A stretch of DNA of 64,000 bases from Haliclona indistincta (GCA_964017065.1 OZ024788.1:5695087-5759086), one strand, 5' to 3'. Shown: positions 44,564-55,251, numbered from the stretch's first letter. The notes: a model not told the origin generated them from the letters alone. Made by a program: numbers and translations.

Positions 44564-44642
44564 GAGCACACACTAGTGCAGTGTGTTGTTATACTGTGTT
44601 GATAATAGTGCACTCTCACAAGACCACTCAGAGCTCTTCCTC
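44564..44642 (-). promoter_or_regulatory. conserved upstream element, CH-B1 gene at 43798
   Basis: Complete core with GTTGATAATAGTGCACTCTC; the last palindrome is CAGAGCTCTT, one base different. Confidence 0.78.
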
Positions 44643-44718
44643 TTACAGAAAAGTAGTAATAAACACTTGCTCCTAGTGTGTGTGTAATGTGTATAGTGTT
44701 AAGCAGTTAATGAACCAG

Positions 44719-45206
44719 TTACGTAAGTATAGTACCATGTAGAGGGCATCGATAGGCGTTATCTTCATAATGTCTGTTGCACAGCGGCAGATGGTGAATA
44801 TATCCATCTTTGTTACGACACGTCCATTGCTTGACGTCACACTTCTTGCACTTGTTACTATCATATTCCTCCTTTTCGGTCAGTCTGATTTTTCTGCCGT
44901 TTACTTTTACGTAGTAGTGGTAGCCATAATATCTTCCCGACTCCTTGATGACATGGGTTTCACACAAACACCAGGTAACACTGCTATCGTAGTATTCTAC
45001 ATATCTTTTGCTGATGCAGTACGGACAATTGGACCTATGCAATAGATAGCAAGATATAAGTTTACTCCACAGTATGATAATTAACCAACGGCAAAATAGT
45101 GTTTTATTCACACTTTTGAGTGTTGTATTTACTGGGCAAGCATCATTCTAGTTTCCTTGCTATACCTTACACCGGAAGTCATACCGGTTGACAATAAAAC
45201 TTACAT
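44719..45206 (-). CDS. CH-B1 gene (105 aa)
   Basis: AT at 45206-45205, 170-nt intron, exon 2 45034-44719; AT|GTAAGT donor. The product starts MSNCPYC. Module 1: CPYC, CLCETHV; YHYYVK; module 2: CKKC, WTCRNKD, PLCNRHY, YRCPLHGTIL. The end of the intron is also open and would encode a hydrophobic leader from an intronic ATG. It is a recent duplicate of the next gene. Confidence 0.78.
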
Positions 45207-45414
45207 TCTGGTATAAATGTCTTATGTATGGCTTTGAATTAGCGTTGAACGTATTTGGACAGGACTCGGCTTCTCTGTTTTGAGTTTGAGCTTTTAATTT
45301 GTGAAAGTCTCGTGATTGCTCAGTGCTAGACTGGTTAAAAATGTTTCGATAACCACTCTTCTCGCTATTGTTACGAATACACACTATCTTGTCATGTCAG
45401 CTCCTGTACTTCCT

Positions 45415-45494
45415 GAGCACACACTAGTGCAGTGTGTTGTTATACTGTGTTGATAATAGTGCACTCTCACAAGACCACTCAAGAGCTCTTCCCC
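45415..45494 (-). promoter_or_regulatory. conserved upstream element, CH-B1 gene at 44719
   Basis: Complete: CACACT/AGTGTG hairpin, GATAATAGTGCACTCTC, CAAGACCACTC and AAGAGCTCTT. Confidence 0.82.
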
Positions 45495-45662
45495 TTAAAA
45501 CAAATTATAAATAAAATCATGCGTCAAAACTGATTTGCTTTAGTCCGTCTTTATGTGTACACATGTTTAAAATAGTAATAAACACTTGCTCCTAGTGTGT
45601 GTGTATGTTAGTGTGTGTATAGTGTCAAGCAGTTACTGGACCAGTGGTAGATGTTGGTTCCT

Positions 45663-46149
45663 TTACGTAAGTGCAGAGCCATGTAGAGGGCATCGATGGT
45701 TGTAATATTCATAATGTCTGTCGCACATTTTGAGATTGTGACAATGAATTTTTTCATTGTCATCTTTGTAGCGACACGTCCATTGCTTGACGACACACCT
45801 CTCGCACTTGTTACTAAAATTTTCCTCCTTTTTATCCAGACTGATCTTTTTACGGTTTACTTTTACGTAGTAGTAGTAGCCATAAACAGTTCCCGGCTCC
45901 TTGATGACGTGGGTTTCACACAAATACCAGGTAACACTGCTTTCATATCTAGTGATGGTGCAGTACTGACACTTGGACCTATGCAATAGATAGCAAGATA
46001 TAAGTCTACTACACAGTGTAATAATTAACCAACGGCAAAATACTGTTGTATTCATACTTTTGTGTGTTGTGTTTACTGGGCAAGCATCATTCTAGTTTTC
46101 ATGCTACACTTTACACTGAAAGTCATACTGGTTGACAATATAACTTACA
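45663..46149 (-). CDS. CH-B1 gene (105 aa)
   Basis: AT at 46149-46148, 169-nt intron, exon 2 45978-45663. The product starts MSKCQYC. Module 1: CQYCTITRY, YLCETHV; YYYYVK; module 2: CERC, WTCRYKD, KMCDRHY, HRCPLHGSAL. Closely similar to 44719-45206, including promoter and intron, so a recent tandem duplicate of about 0.95 kb. Confidence 0.8.
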
Positions 46150-46363
46150 TTCTGGTATAAGTGTCTTCTGTATGGCTTTGAATTAGCGTTGAGCGTATTT
46201 GGACAGGACTCCGCTTCTCTGTTTTGAGTTTGAAGTAGCTTTTAATTTGTGAAAGTCTCGTGATTGCTCAGCGCTAGACTGGTTAAAAATGTTTCAATAA
46301 CCACTCCTCTCGCTATTGTTACTAATACACACTATCTTGTCATGTCAGCTCCTTGTACTTCCT

Positions 46364-46443
46364 GAGCACACACTAGTGCAGTGTGTTGTTATACTGTGTT
46401 GATAATAGTGCACTCTCACAAGACCACTCAAGAGCTCTTCCCC
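46364..46443 (-). promoter_or_regulatory. conserved upstream element, CH-B1 gene at 45663
   Basis: Complete and almost identical to the 45415 copy. Confidence 0.82.
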
Positions 46444-46535
46444 TTAAAACAAGAATTATAAATAAAATCATGCGTCAAAACTGATTTGCTTTAGTCTGTC
46501 TTTATGTGTATATATGTTTGATAGTTTTGGGGTCA

Positions 46536-46966
46536 TTATGTCAGTACTGTGCCGTGTTGAGGGCATCGGTAGTTGCACTCTTCATAATGCCTTTCACACA
46601 ATTTCAGATGGTGGACCTGTTCTCTTCCATAACCATCTCGATATCGACATGTCCGTTGTGTAACTATACACTTGTCACACATATCGTGTACATTTCGTTG
46701 CTCTTTGTTCAGCCGAATTTTTCCATCATCTGTTAGTACATAGTAGTAGTATGTGTCAAAAATTTTCTCCACGATGACATGGTCTTCACACAAGTACCAG
46801 ATTTTACTGCTGTCGTTGTGTTGCTGATATTTGGTGTTGGTACAGCGTTCACACTTGGCTCCCCTGTGTAAAGCAATACAGACCAGCTTTATGAGTATCT
46901 GTTTGAAGAACTAGATTCTGGGGCAGCTATGTGACTGTTATAATGCTCAATTCGACTTACTAACAT
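46536..46966 (-). CDS. CH-B1 gene (109 aa)
   Basis: AT at 46966-46965 with a GTTAGT donor, 101-nt intron, exon 2 46863-46536. The product starts MGAKCERC. Module 1: CERCTNTKY, YLCEDHV; YYYYVLT; module 2: CDKC, QRTCRYRDGYG, KLCERHY, YRCPQHGTVL. Confidence 0.78.
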
Positions 46967-47166
46967 AAGTGATTAGCGTCCTTTTTGAGCTGGAGCTTGC
47001 TTGGAAAGTAGTCGGCTTTAGCGGTCCAGGAGGAGGCGTTGATAATTTTCAGGGAAAGTCTCGTGATAACCTAAACCAGTTTACCTAACAGGTTTATTGG
47101 CTGAGCGTAATGCATTAGTAGCCACGCCTTAACGCTGTTTATGATCACGGGGTATGTATATTCTCT

Positions 47167-47227
47167 GAGCAAACAGTGTGTTGATAAAAAATGTACTCTC
47201 ATAAGAAGTACTCCAAAGCTCTTCCCC
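47167..47227 (-). promoter_or_regulatory. conserved upstream element, degenerate
   Basis: The hairpin is deleted (GAGCAAACAGTGTG). The GTTGATAA and AGCTCTTCCCC parts are kept. Serves the gene at 46536. Confidence 0.55.
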
Positions 47228-47329
47228 AAACGCCTCTAATGACTAGCTACTTAACTGTGTTGAAGCCTCGTTCTTAGTTTGTTTTAACTACAGAAATATT
47301 GAACTATGTACACTGTCAGTAAAGCTGTA

Positions 47330-47717
47330 TCATGCTCGGCGAAATCTTGTCCCGTCTTCTTGACAGTATGGTTCTGCTTGAAAATGGTACTTGCATAGCC
47401 AAGTTGTATGCTGCCACATCTGCCTCTGGCACCTGTAATGGCTAACTGAGCATTTTTCACACGAGACATCATAGTCGCTATCATCTATCAAGTATACTTG
47501 TACTTGTGTCCAATCTGCTTCTTTGATGTAGTATGTGTTAGATCTCGTGTAGGGATTGGTGACTATTTCAATGTGTCGATCACACAGGTAGCGATATATC
47601 CTTCTTGGATGGTTGTAATCTTGGTACTTTCTGACTACACATTTTTCACACTTTTGAGGACTAGAAATACTTCAAAAAATGATTTCATGGATTTTCTTCT
47701 TACCTGTACATAGCCAT
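47330..47717 (-). CDS. CH-B2 gene, divergent (114 aa)
   Basis: Exon 1 47717-47704 (MAMY, AG|GTAAGA), exon 2 47660-47330; 115 codons. Here the start codon is in exon 1, unlike CH-B1. Module 1: CEKCVVRKY, YLCDRHI; TYYIKE; module 2: CEKCSVSHYRC, WLCKYHF, YCQEDGTRF, so the CPxH motif is changed to CQED. Ends in RRA, as CH-B2 proteins do (xxA). Confidence 0.68.
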
Positions 47718-47886
47718 AATATTGGTTATGAAGAAGCGTCGTAGCTGCAACCTAGCGTATCAACAATATGTTTGTTGTGATTTTAGTTACCGATTATAAG
47801 TATCTTTCTTAATTTAGCTTTATTGTGACCACTCCTCTGAATCACTCAATCTGGTCATGTCGGCTTTTGTACTGTTACTATTCTCA

Positions 47887-47956
47887 GAGCACACACTAGT
47901 GCAGTGTGTTGTTATACTGTGCTGACTCTCACAAGACCACTCAAGAGCTCTTCCCC
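47887..47956 (-). promoter_or_regulatory. conserved upstream element, gene at 47330
   Basis: Complete hairpin and final palindrome; the GATAATAGTG segment is deleted. Confidence 0.78.
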
Positions 47957-48055
47957 TTAAAACAAAAAATATATATGTGCACATGAAACTTGTCCATCTA
48001 CTTGTTGTGCGTGTGTGTCAAAAAGTTCCAGTGTCACAGGTAGACCTGGTATGCT

Positions 48056-48456
48056 CTACGTCAATGAGTAGCTTGTATGTATTGGGCAACTGTATTTATA
48101 CTCTTCAAAATGCTTTTCGCACATCGTCACATTATGATCACGTGGGCATCTTCGTCGCTGAACCGTGCACCGCATGCACCGTTTGTTGACATATTCCTTC
48201 GCTTTTGTTAGCCATTTCTTCTCTCCACGTATATCTATATATTTGTTGCCAAACAATGATGACTGGATATGATCTCGGCACAGTGCTCCATACGGATAAC
48301 CGGTGTCATAGTCATTGTACATGTCGACATCCTTGCAGTATTCACAATGTTCCCTGTGAAGACAAACCAAGTCTAACATAATAGTTTATGTCTGAAACGT
48401 TCTCATGTTTTGCAGTACACTCAATATCATTTAGCAAAGCTTGTGTATACTTACAT
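48056..48456 (-). CDS. CH-B1 gene (99 aa)
   Basis: AT at 48456-48455, 101-nt intron, exon 2 48353-48056; AT|GTAAGT donor. The product starts MEHCEYC. Module 1: CEYCKDVDM, ALCRDHI; KYIDI; module 2: CMRC, RRRCPRDH, TMCEKHF, YSCPIHTSYSL. Confidence 0.76.
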
Positions 48457-48662
48457 TTTTGGATGGTTTGAGTGTCTCCTTTATGGCTTTGATAAAGGAC
48501 GAGCTTGCCTTGGAAATAGTCAGTACCACTTGATGACGAAGCACGGAAGGATCTGTTTTGAGTCTCGTGATTGTCTAAACCTGTTTACTGGACTAGTTAT
48601 CGACTATTGTAACCACTCCCCTGTCTTACCACTTTATGATTACCGTGCTGTTGCTATTCTCA

Positions 48663-48730
48663 GAGCACACACTAGTGCAGTGTGTTGTTATAATAGTGCA
48701 CTCTCACAAGACCACTCAAGAGCTCTTCCT
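48663..48730 (-). promoter_or_regulatory. conserved upstream element, gene at 48056
   Basis: Complete, with a short deletion of CTGTGTTGA in the middle. Confidence 0.78.
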
Positions 48731-48856
48731 CTTAAAATATTCATGTATCATACAAGTCACATTGGCTTGATATACCCTATTTTACATGTACAGTGTATAT
48801 ACAATTATATGAGTGTGTTAAGTCAAACTGCGTCTCTGGAATAGTCTTTCCACTTC

Positions 48857-49225
48857 CTAGTTCAGTGATGACGTGGTGTGGGTCGGGCAACTGTAGTTGT
48901 ATTCTTCAAAATGCCTTCCACACAATATCAGGTAATGTGATCGTTGCTGTCCATAGATATCTCTATACTTACACGTTCGTTGTTGAACCATGCATCGTCT
49001 GCACTGCGAGAGGACATTAGTTGCTGCTCTAGTTAGCGTTTTGAATTCACCAAGTTCAAGGATAAAGTAGGTATCGCCCATTTTGGTGACATGGTGGTCA
49101 CACAAGTCCCCAAATATTTCATATGAATCACTGTATCTGTATTGGTTGACTGTGCAATATTCACACTTTTGCCTGTAAAAAAAACAAAGCAGCTGAGAGG
49201 CAGTTTGGTAGCATTTGCTGCTCAT
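48857..49225 (-). CDS. CH-B1 gene, intron probably turned into coding sequence (122 aa)
   Basis: The homologous exon 2 starts at 49172 (QKCEYC). The splice donor AT|GTAAGT is replaced by ATGAGC, so no GT remains. The old intron is 3n long here and has no stop, so an ATG at 49225 reads through it, adding MSSKCYQTASQLLCFFYR. Module 1: CEYCTVNQY, DLCDHHV; module 2: CRRC, QRTCKYRD, ILCGRHF, YSCPTHTTSSL. Either a novel N-terminus or a gene that lost its proper start. Confidence 0.6.
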   Translation of the reverse strand: MSSKCYQTASQLLCFFYRQKCEYCTVNQYRYSDSYEIFGDLCDHHVTKMGDTYFILELGEFKTLTRAATNVLSQCRRCMVQQRTCKYRDIYGQQRSHYLILCGRHFEEYNYSCPTHTTSSLN

Positions 49226-49561
49226 TGTCTGTCAACCAAGCTAGTTCAACTATATGCTATAGTAAAGACATTTTTACACTAAATACTTGGTACAATGGTG
49301 TGTGCAGTCTAGTTATATGGTTTCTCACTGACCCATATGAACAAGCCATCTCTCCTGCAATGAATGATTCTGTTGAAGGACCTCTGAGGCAATTAGTGCT
49401 GACTGGTATAGCCTGTTACGCAATAGTGTTAGCAACCGGATTACCGGCTATCTGGTTATAATAATTTTCGTTCTCATAATTGGGTGCATCAGTAGCCACT
49501 CCTCTGTGTCACGATTGTACACAATCTTGTCATGTCGGCTCTTGTACTGTTACTATTCTCA

Positions 49562-49640
49562 GAGCACACACTAGTGCAGTGTGTTGTTATACTGTGTTGA
49601 TAATAGTGCACTCTCACAAGACCACTCAAGAGCTCTTCCC
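49562..49640 (-). promoter_or_regulatory. conserved upstream element, gene at 48857
   Basis: Complete; full-length consensus copy. Confidence 0.82.
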
Positions 49641-49876
49641 TCTTTAACTGTATCATTTCAAGTGCAAGAGTGTATAAGAAAGAGCATCAGAATGGTACAC
49701 TGTGTATGTGTTCACATAGTTCACATAGTTTCGCTTTTTGCATTATAGAATAGCTAATACTTTTACAGTGCACACAGCTACTCTTTAAATCAGCATTAGC
49801 TACATTGTCAGTTGACTGTATTCAATAGGTCAGCAATGAGCAGTTGCTCTGCTTTTAAAGTGCTGACTGTGTTATT

Positions 49877-50281
49877 AGAGAGTTTTAGTTACACGTTTAT
49901 TTGCACTAACGGTAAACGTCTGGCAATGCTGACGTCACAAATTAGCACGTGATCCACCGTTAACCCCAGCCTCGCGTTCAATTTTCCCGTTTACAACAGC
50001 TGGCACCTGGTTTTCCCGTATGGTTTTCAAAGACTTCTTGCTTCTCTCGTCTAGCTTTCCTGCACGTTAGTTATAAGCTAGCACAAAGCCACATGCTTTA
50101 GGTTTCTGTTTTTGTGTGTTTTACGTGTACCTACAAAATACTGTGCGTGCTACAGTGTTGTATACGTACACGACTAGATTGCCTTCTTCGCGTGTACACA
50201 AGTTACAAGATAAGTGATGACGTCACTGAACCAGCCGTTGACGTTCAGCCGTTTGGCGTGAACGGCTAACTAAAACTCTCT
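49877..50281. mobile_element. MITE with AGAGAGTTTTAGTTA ends
   Basis: About 405 bp with 15-16 bp terminal inverted repeats (AGAGAGTTTTAGTTA / TAACTAAAACTCTCT). GC-richer than its flanks, with two TGACGTCA sites. Possible ATT target duplication. It lies between two CH promoters. Confidence 0.65.
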
Positions 50282-50494
50282 ATTGCTGGCCGGAACAGTA
50301 ATAAATTATCTGACCCTATGGTAACCCGTCTTGTTTTCTAATTTATTTTTGACTCAAATCAGTATTTGAACTAGCCTTGCTAAATTAGAGATTAAGATTT
50401 TTCTCTAGTGTAGCATTTAAGCATTTAAGCATTTAAATAGAGTGTTTAATCTTATATCTCTTGTCATGACGGCTTTGTACGGTTACTAGTTCTT

Positions 50495-50548
50495 GAGCAC
50501 ACACTAGTGCAGTGTGTTGTTGACTCACAAGAACGCTCAAGACTCCTC
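50495..50548 (-). promoter_or_regulatory. conserved upstream element without a gene
   Basis: Perfect hairpin core, then a deletion to GACTCACAAGAACGCTCAAG. The next downstream sequence on the minus strand is the MITE at 49877 and no CH gene. Confidence 0.6.
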
Positions 50549-50719
50549 ATCCTCTCTCATTGCTGTGTAATCTATGACTCTAGGCCTGTCTGAAGATGTG
50601 TTAATGTGCTATGAAAAAAATTATTGAATACCAACCAAAATTATCATTCTACATTTAGTTACATTTCAAATACTACATTTTAGTTGACTTATTCAGTTGT
50701 CATGTTTGTGAAGTGTAGT

Positions 50720-51083
50720 TCATGCTTTTTTTATTAGTGTATTACAATTTGGACAGAGGTATTTAGTCTTTCCTACATGGTTCAAGCACAGCTGTATTTG
50801 ATGATTGTGCTGGCATTGGTAATGACCAACTGAACACTCATCACATTTTGCATCAACATTGCGTTGTGCGACCTTGACTTCATAGCGTTCTTTAGTAGTA
50901 TGGTAGATGTGCTGACCATCTTCTGTCACAGTTGTAAGCACATGATTTTCACACAGATTATAGTGGCGTATTGAATCTGTATATCTTGTGACTCTGCAGT
51001 TATCACACTTGTCAACACTGTAATAGAAGAATGGTTTCATGGATAGCATTCTGGGTTCTAACTAACCTGGGTGAATAAGCCAT
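50720..51083 (-). CDS. CH-B2 gene (104 aa)
   Basis: Exon 1 51083-51067 (MAYSP, AG|GTTAGT), exon 2 51017-50720; 105 codons. Module 1: CDNCRVTRY, NLCENHV; module 2: CDECSVGHYQC, QLCLNHV, YLCPNCNTLIKKA. The final motif is CPNC instead of CPxH, as in CH-C proteins. Confidence 0.76.
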
Positions 51084-51293
51084 TTCTGCTAGGATGGAGT
51101 TCGTACGAAGGAGCTTTTAGGCGATTTGTGCTGACTGTGGTTTTGTGTAATTCTCTAAACTGTTTACTAGGCAGATTTCCGGCTACCCAATTACAATATT
51201 TTTCTCATAATTGGGTACATTTAGTGACCACTCCTCTGTGTTATGAATGTACTCAATCTTGTCATGTCGGCTCTTGTACTGTTACTATTCCCT

Positions 51294-51373
51294 GAGCACA
51301 CACTAGTGCAGTGTGTTGTTATACTGTGTTGATAATAGTGCACTCTCACAAGACCACTCAAGAGCTCTTCCCC
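51294..51373 (-). promoter_or_regulatory. conserved upstream element, gene at 50720
   Basis: Complete consensus copy. Confidence 0.82.
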
Positions 51374-51544
51374 TCTCAACTAATGATGAGCTGCCTAATA
51401 TTACATGTAATATCTCAACAGTTTTAAAAGTAAATTACCGATTGCACAAACTTTTTTCCTTCTTCTAAAAATTATAATGCATGGCTGTGTTAAAAGTTTC
51501 ACTGTACTATTATGGGTGGTTCGATATTGTCAGACTGGTTGTTG

Positions 51545-51758
51545 TTAAGCTCTGACCAGCGGACGCCAGCACTCAGGGCAGGTCACTGGACAACACCACC
51601 AGTAATGATACCAATGATAGTGACGTGCACAGCACTTGAACTGACGAGCTCCACTTCCTCCACATTTCTCACAATTAGTCCTGTGTGATTATGCAAGATA
51701 AAATGCCCTTAGATACCGGTACTTTTTACCAGTAAGCTTTGCAGACTAGTACTTACAT
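51545..51758 (-). CDS. CH-C mini-gene (45 aa)
   Basis: AT at 51758-51757, 76-nt intron, exon 2 51680-51545; AT|GTAAGT donor. The product starts MTNCEKCGGSG and has KCCARHYHWYHYWWCC and CPECWRPLVRA. Very rich in aromatic residues and His. Confidence 0.72.
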
Positions 51759-52036
51759 ATTTCTTGATGATTGTATCTCTCTTGTATGATTTCTCGAAAA
51801 TTCTTGCAAATTCGACCTATCCCAGTTTTCTCTCAATAGTGGTCTGGAGTTGTTTGTCGACTGTGTTTGCAGTTTTTGGCTGCGTAGGAGTTTAGGGGTG
51901 TATCGGTATTTCCGATAATCAGTCGTGATAAGTGTGCAAAACATGTCTCACTACATTTAATATTGTTCTCCAAACTGGTTAGCTAAACAGGTTTTTAGTA
52001 AAATTTTACTCATAACCAGAAATCACTTATCATATC

Positions 52037-52059
52037 GAGCACTCAAGAGCTCTTCCCCT
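52037..52059 (-). promoter_or_regulatory. conserved upstream element, distal part only
   Basis: Only GAGCACTCAAGAGCTCTTCCCC remains; serves the CH-C gene at 51545. Confidence 0.6.
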
Positions 52060-52180
52060 CTTACTTAGCCTATGTGTTGTCTGAATTATCAGCAGCATTC
52101 AAAAGTGAAATGCTCAGTTACTTGCATTATTTAGTTTAGTATAGTTATTTATAGTTTATTATAGTTTTACTCTTAAAAAG

Positions 52181-52424
52181 TTAGTTCACTGAATGTGTCA
52201 CTGTGTTGTTACAGGTTGAAGTGAGGGGTAAGCTGTCGCTATCAAACTTTATGGAGAGAGCTGGGCAGTTCCATGGACAGCACCACGGCCACCAATGGTA
52301 ATAGTAAGTGTGACCATTTCTACACCTGTAGTGTGCTGCTCTTCCTAGCCCACAATTTTCACAATCATGACCCCTGTGCTCATGTTGGATAGCATGTACG
52401 ATTAGTTCAGTCAAGCACTTACAT
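52181..52424 (-). CDS. CH-C mini-gene, altered C-terminus (64 aa)
   Basis: AT at 52424-52423, 49-nt intron, exon 2 52373-52181. The product starts MGHDCENCGLG and has YYYHWWPWCCPWNCPAL. Compared with the gene at 54074 a 4-nt deletion shifts the frame after CPA, removes the last CxxC Cys and gives a longer unrelated tail. It may be non-functional. Confidence 0.55.
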
Positions 52425-52602
52425 AATGACCCCTGTCACTTGTAGAATATCAACCAATCAGTGCTAGTGACTGGTTCACAAGCCACCGGCTAGAAGAATA
52501 TAGTTGTTTATCGATTGCCTAGTGCTGTTTATACTGTGTAGGTGGAGTAGTAAAACTTTCATGCCCTTAATTTGGTATCTATTCCTCCGTTATGATAATC
52601 AT

Positions 52603-52653
52603 GCTGTGTTGATAATAGTGGACTCTTACAAGACCACTCTAGAGCTCTTTCTC
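52603..52653 (-). promoter_or_regulatory. conserved upstream element, distal half
   Basis: GTTGATAATAGTGGACTCTTACAAGACCACTCTAGAGCTCTTT-type half only (described in parts: GATAATAGTG and AGAGCTCTT). Serves the gene at 52181. Confidence 0.6.
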
Positions 52654-52701
52654 ACTTACTATGACACTGTTCTTGTTATTACCCTTAGAAATATGTTTTT
52701 C

Positions 52702-53096
52702 TTATGCTAAATTAAGTGATGTATTATCTTGTGGGCAGCGATGTCGAAATTGCGCATAATGTTCATTACAGAGCCACATCGTGTGTTGAAAGGAATAGAA
52801 GGCCTGGCACCTGTACTGTTTGACAGAGCAATTGCTACACGGCATGTCGACATTGCTTTGCACTGGCCACACTTGTGTTCCTTTAGTGTAGTAGTTTGTT
52901 TGTCTGTTGTAGCGATCATAGCTTTTTTCAATATGGTGTTCACATAAAATGTAGTAAAATGATCCGGTTGAGTCTTGGTATTTTGTAACGTTGCAATATT
53001 CACACTTGAAAATAAATTGTGTTGAAAACCATAGAAATTAGATTACACCTGCCAACTAACCTTAGGGAAGAAAAAACGATTATTTAAAGCAGCCAT
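52702..53096 (-). CDS. CH-B2 gene with a phase-0 intron (112 aa)
   Basis: Exon 1 53096-53061 encodes MAALNNRFFFPK and ends at a codon boundary (AAG|GTTAGT). Exon 2 53004-52702 starts with TGT, so K|C sits at the junction. Module 1: CEYCNVTKY, ILCEHHI; YNRQTNYYT; module 2: CSNCSVKQYRC, WLCNEHY, HRCPQDNTSLNLA. The acceptor moved from the usual position to TTTTCAAG within the ancestral KC codons. Confidence 0.72.
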
Positions 53097-53289
53097 CTCT
53101 GATATAAATAAGTTTGTATGAAGGACACTTGAGACGATTAGTGCTATAGACTGACACGATTGGTATATACTGTTGCGTAATAGTGTACCAGACTAGCCGA
53201 TAATAAATATTTCTTTCTTTTAATCGGTAGCCACTCCTCTGTGTTACGTCAATCTTGTCATGTTGGCTCTTGTACTGTTACTATTCTCA

Positions 53290-53368
53290 GAGCACACACT
53301 AGTGCAGTGTGTTGTTATACTGTGTTGATAATAGTGCACTCTCACAAGACCACTCAAGAGCTCTTCCC
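53290..53368 (-). promoter_or_regulatory. conserved upstream element, gene at 52702
   Basis: Complete consensus copy. Confidence 0.82.
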
Positions 53369-53454
53369 ATTTCAGCCAATGTGCTGTTTGAGTTACATCT
53401 TTAGAACCAGTTACTCACACTCTACTAAAATGTTTTTACTGCTATGTTACTAAA

Positions 53455-53580
53455 GCACTGTATAGCCAGAGGCTACATTCAGGGCAGGAAATAAACAGCA
53501 CGACCAGTAATGGTACCAGTGGTAATGGTCATTCCAGCACTTGAACTGGCGAGCTCCACTTTTATTAGACATAATTTTTC
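53455..53580 (-). pseudogene. CH-C pseudogene
   Basis: Keeps the GARQFKCWNDHYHWYHYW part and lacks the first CxxC, the splice acceptor and, by frameshift, the last CPxC. Confidence 0.65.
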
Positions 53581-54073
53581 TCTTGCTGACTAGTGCCTGC
53601 CGTCTCGTGTATGATTTCTTGAGGAGTCTTATAAATTCAAGCTAAAAGTGGGCAATTGTTAGGGCGGTTTGTTTTCTGATGCTGTTTATCTATTATTTTT
53701 GCAAGCAATGCAGTTTTATTGTGCAAGAGCTGAGAAGCGTATTGGAATGTCCGCTATGGAGTGTTGTAAACACTTGCTATTTTTCAACAAACCAAACAGT
53801 TATGTATGTCACTCAGCTCTCCTCAGTGTGTGAATGCCTAGTATCTGTTGTAAAAAGTGTTGAATTAGGGTGTCAGTTGACTTTGGGGCGTATATCAGAT
53901 CACTGGCTTTAGTACATAAATTTGAAATCCCAGCACACTAAACAATAGCTTGACTAATAAAAATGTAAGTCTTATGCTTTTAACTGTGTGATTGTATTAC
54001 AGCATGCATACTGAATGTGTCACTCTGTTGCATGTTGGAGTTCAGTTGAAGGTAGCACAGCAGGTTCTCTCTA

Positions 54074-54282
54074 TCAAGCTTTATAAAGAGAATAGCCGCA
54101 AGCTGGGCAGTTCCATGGGCAGCACCACGGCCACCAATGGTAGTAGTAGCTGTGCCTCTTACTGGGAACGTTTGTGCACCTGTAGTGTGCTGCGTTTCCT
54201 TTACCGCAATGTTCACAGTCATGACCCCTGCACTCATGTTAGATAGCATGTACGACATTAGTTCAGTGTCTAGTACTTACAT
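54074..54282 (-). CDS. CH-C mini-gene (51 aa)
   Basis: AT at 54282-54281, 53-nt intron, exon 2 54227-54074; AT|GTAAGT donor. The product starts MGHDCEHCGKG and has HSYYYHWWPWCCPWNCPACGYSLYKA. Cys/His pattern complete. Sister of the gene at 52181. Confidence 0.72.
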
Positions 54283-54484
54283 AATGATCCTTGTCACTTG
54301 TAGGATATCAGGTACCGATCAGCACTAATGACTGGTTCACAAGCCGCTGGTTTGAAAAGTGGGTGTTTTGAGTTGTTTACCGATTGCTAGCAGTGCTGTT
54401 TTAATTATACTGCGTATGTGGAGCAGTAAAAAGTCCCGCTCTTTTAATTCGATACCCACTCCCTCTATCCGGTACGATAATCAT

Positions 54485-54535
54485 GCTGTCTTGATAACAG
54501 TGCACTCTCACAGGAGCACTTAAGAGCTCTTCCCC
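54485..54535 (-). promoter_or_regulatory. conserved upstream element, distal half
   Basis: TTGATAACAGTGCACTCTC and TTAAGAGCTCTTCCCC; the hairpin half is missing. Serves the gene at 54074. Confidence 0.65.
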
Positions 54536-54664
54536 TCTAAGTTAGCATAGCTGTGTAATTCATGTATAGTGTTATGACACTTTAAATATTGTTGGTGCTG
54601 ATTTAATAATGTATTTTGTAGGAGAAATTTTAATTTCGATTTGTATAGGAGAAAAACTGTTCAA

Positions 54665-55031
54665 TCATGCCCGATAAAGTGATGTATTATCCTGTGGGCA
54701 TCGATACTGAAATTGCGTATAATGCTCATTGCATAGCCACACTGTGTGTCGAGCCCAGGACTGACACCTGTAGTGGCAGACGGTGCACTTTCTACACTTC
54801 ACATCAACATTGCCTTGGACAAGTCGCACTTGTGTTCCATCAGTGTAGTAGTTATTTTGTCTGTAGTAGAAATCGTAATAGGTGTCTATATGATTTTTGC
54901 ACAAATAACGGTCATATCCTTCTGAGTCCACATATTTTGAAACGTAACAATATTCACACTTGTGGCTGTGTTAGAAAAATCAGATATTGGAGTGTTTTCA
55001 ACTTACTAACTAACCTGAATGAATGAGCCAT
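54665..55031 (-). CDS. CH-B2 gene (105 aa)
   Basis: Exon 1 55031-55015 (MAHSF, AG|GTTAGT), exon 2 54965-54665; 106 codons. Module 1: CEYCYVSKY, YLCKNHI; module 2: CRKCTVCHYRC, WLCNEHY, YRCPQDNTSLYRA. The last His of CPxH is Asp, as in 52702. Confidence 0.78.
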
Positions 55032-55251
55032 CTCTGCTGTGAAATGAGTTCGTAGAAAGATCTTTGAGGCATTCAGTGCTGACTGTGGTATAGTCTGTTG
55101 CGCAATAGTTTAAACCTGTTTACTAGTCGGTGTACCACTAACTGATTATAATAATTTTTGTTCTCGTAATTAGGTGCTTCAGTGACCACTCCTCTGTGTT
55201 ACGATTGTCAACAATCTTGTCATGTCGGCTCTTGTACTGTTACTATTCTCT

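Noticed and set aside
44719..46055. Hydrophobic leaders that look like signal peptides upstream of CH-B modules
   Set aside because: They come from pyrimidine-rich intron ends that happen to be open. The AT|G splice structure explains the genes better; some supposed starts are GTG or TTG.
43700..46470. AATAAA on the plus strand after several conserved elements, suggesting plus-strand genes
   Set aside because: No plus-strand coding sequence precedes them; probably part of the AT-rich repeated spacer.
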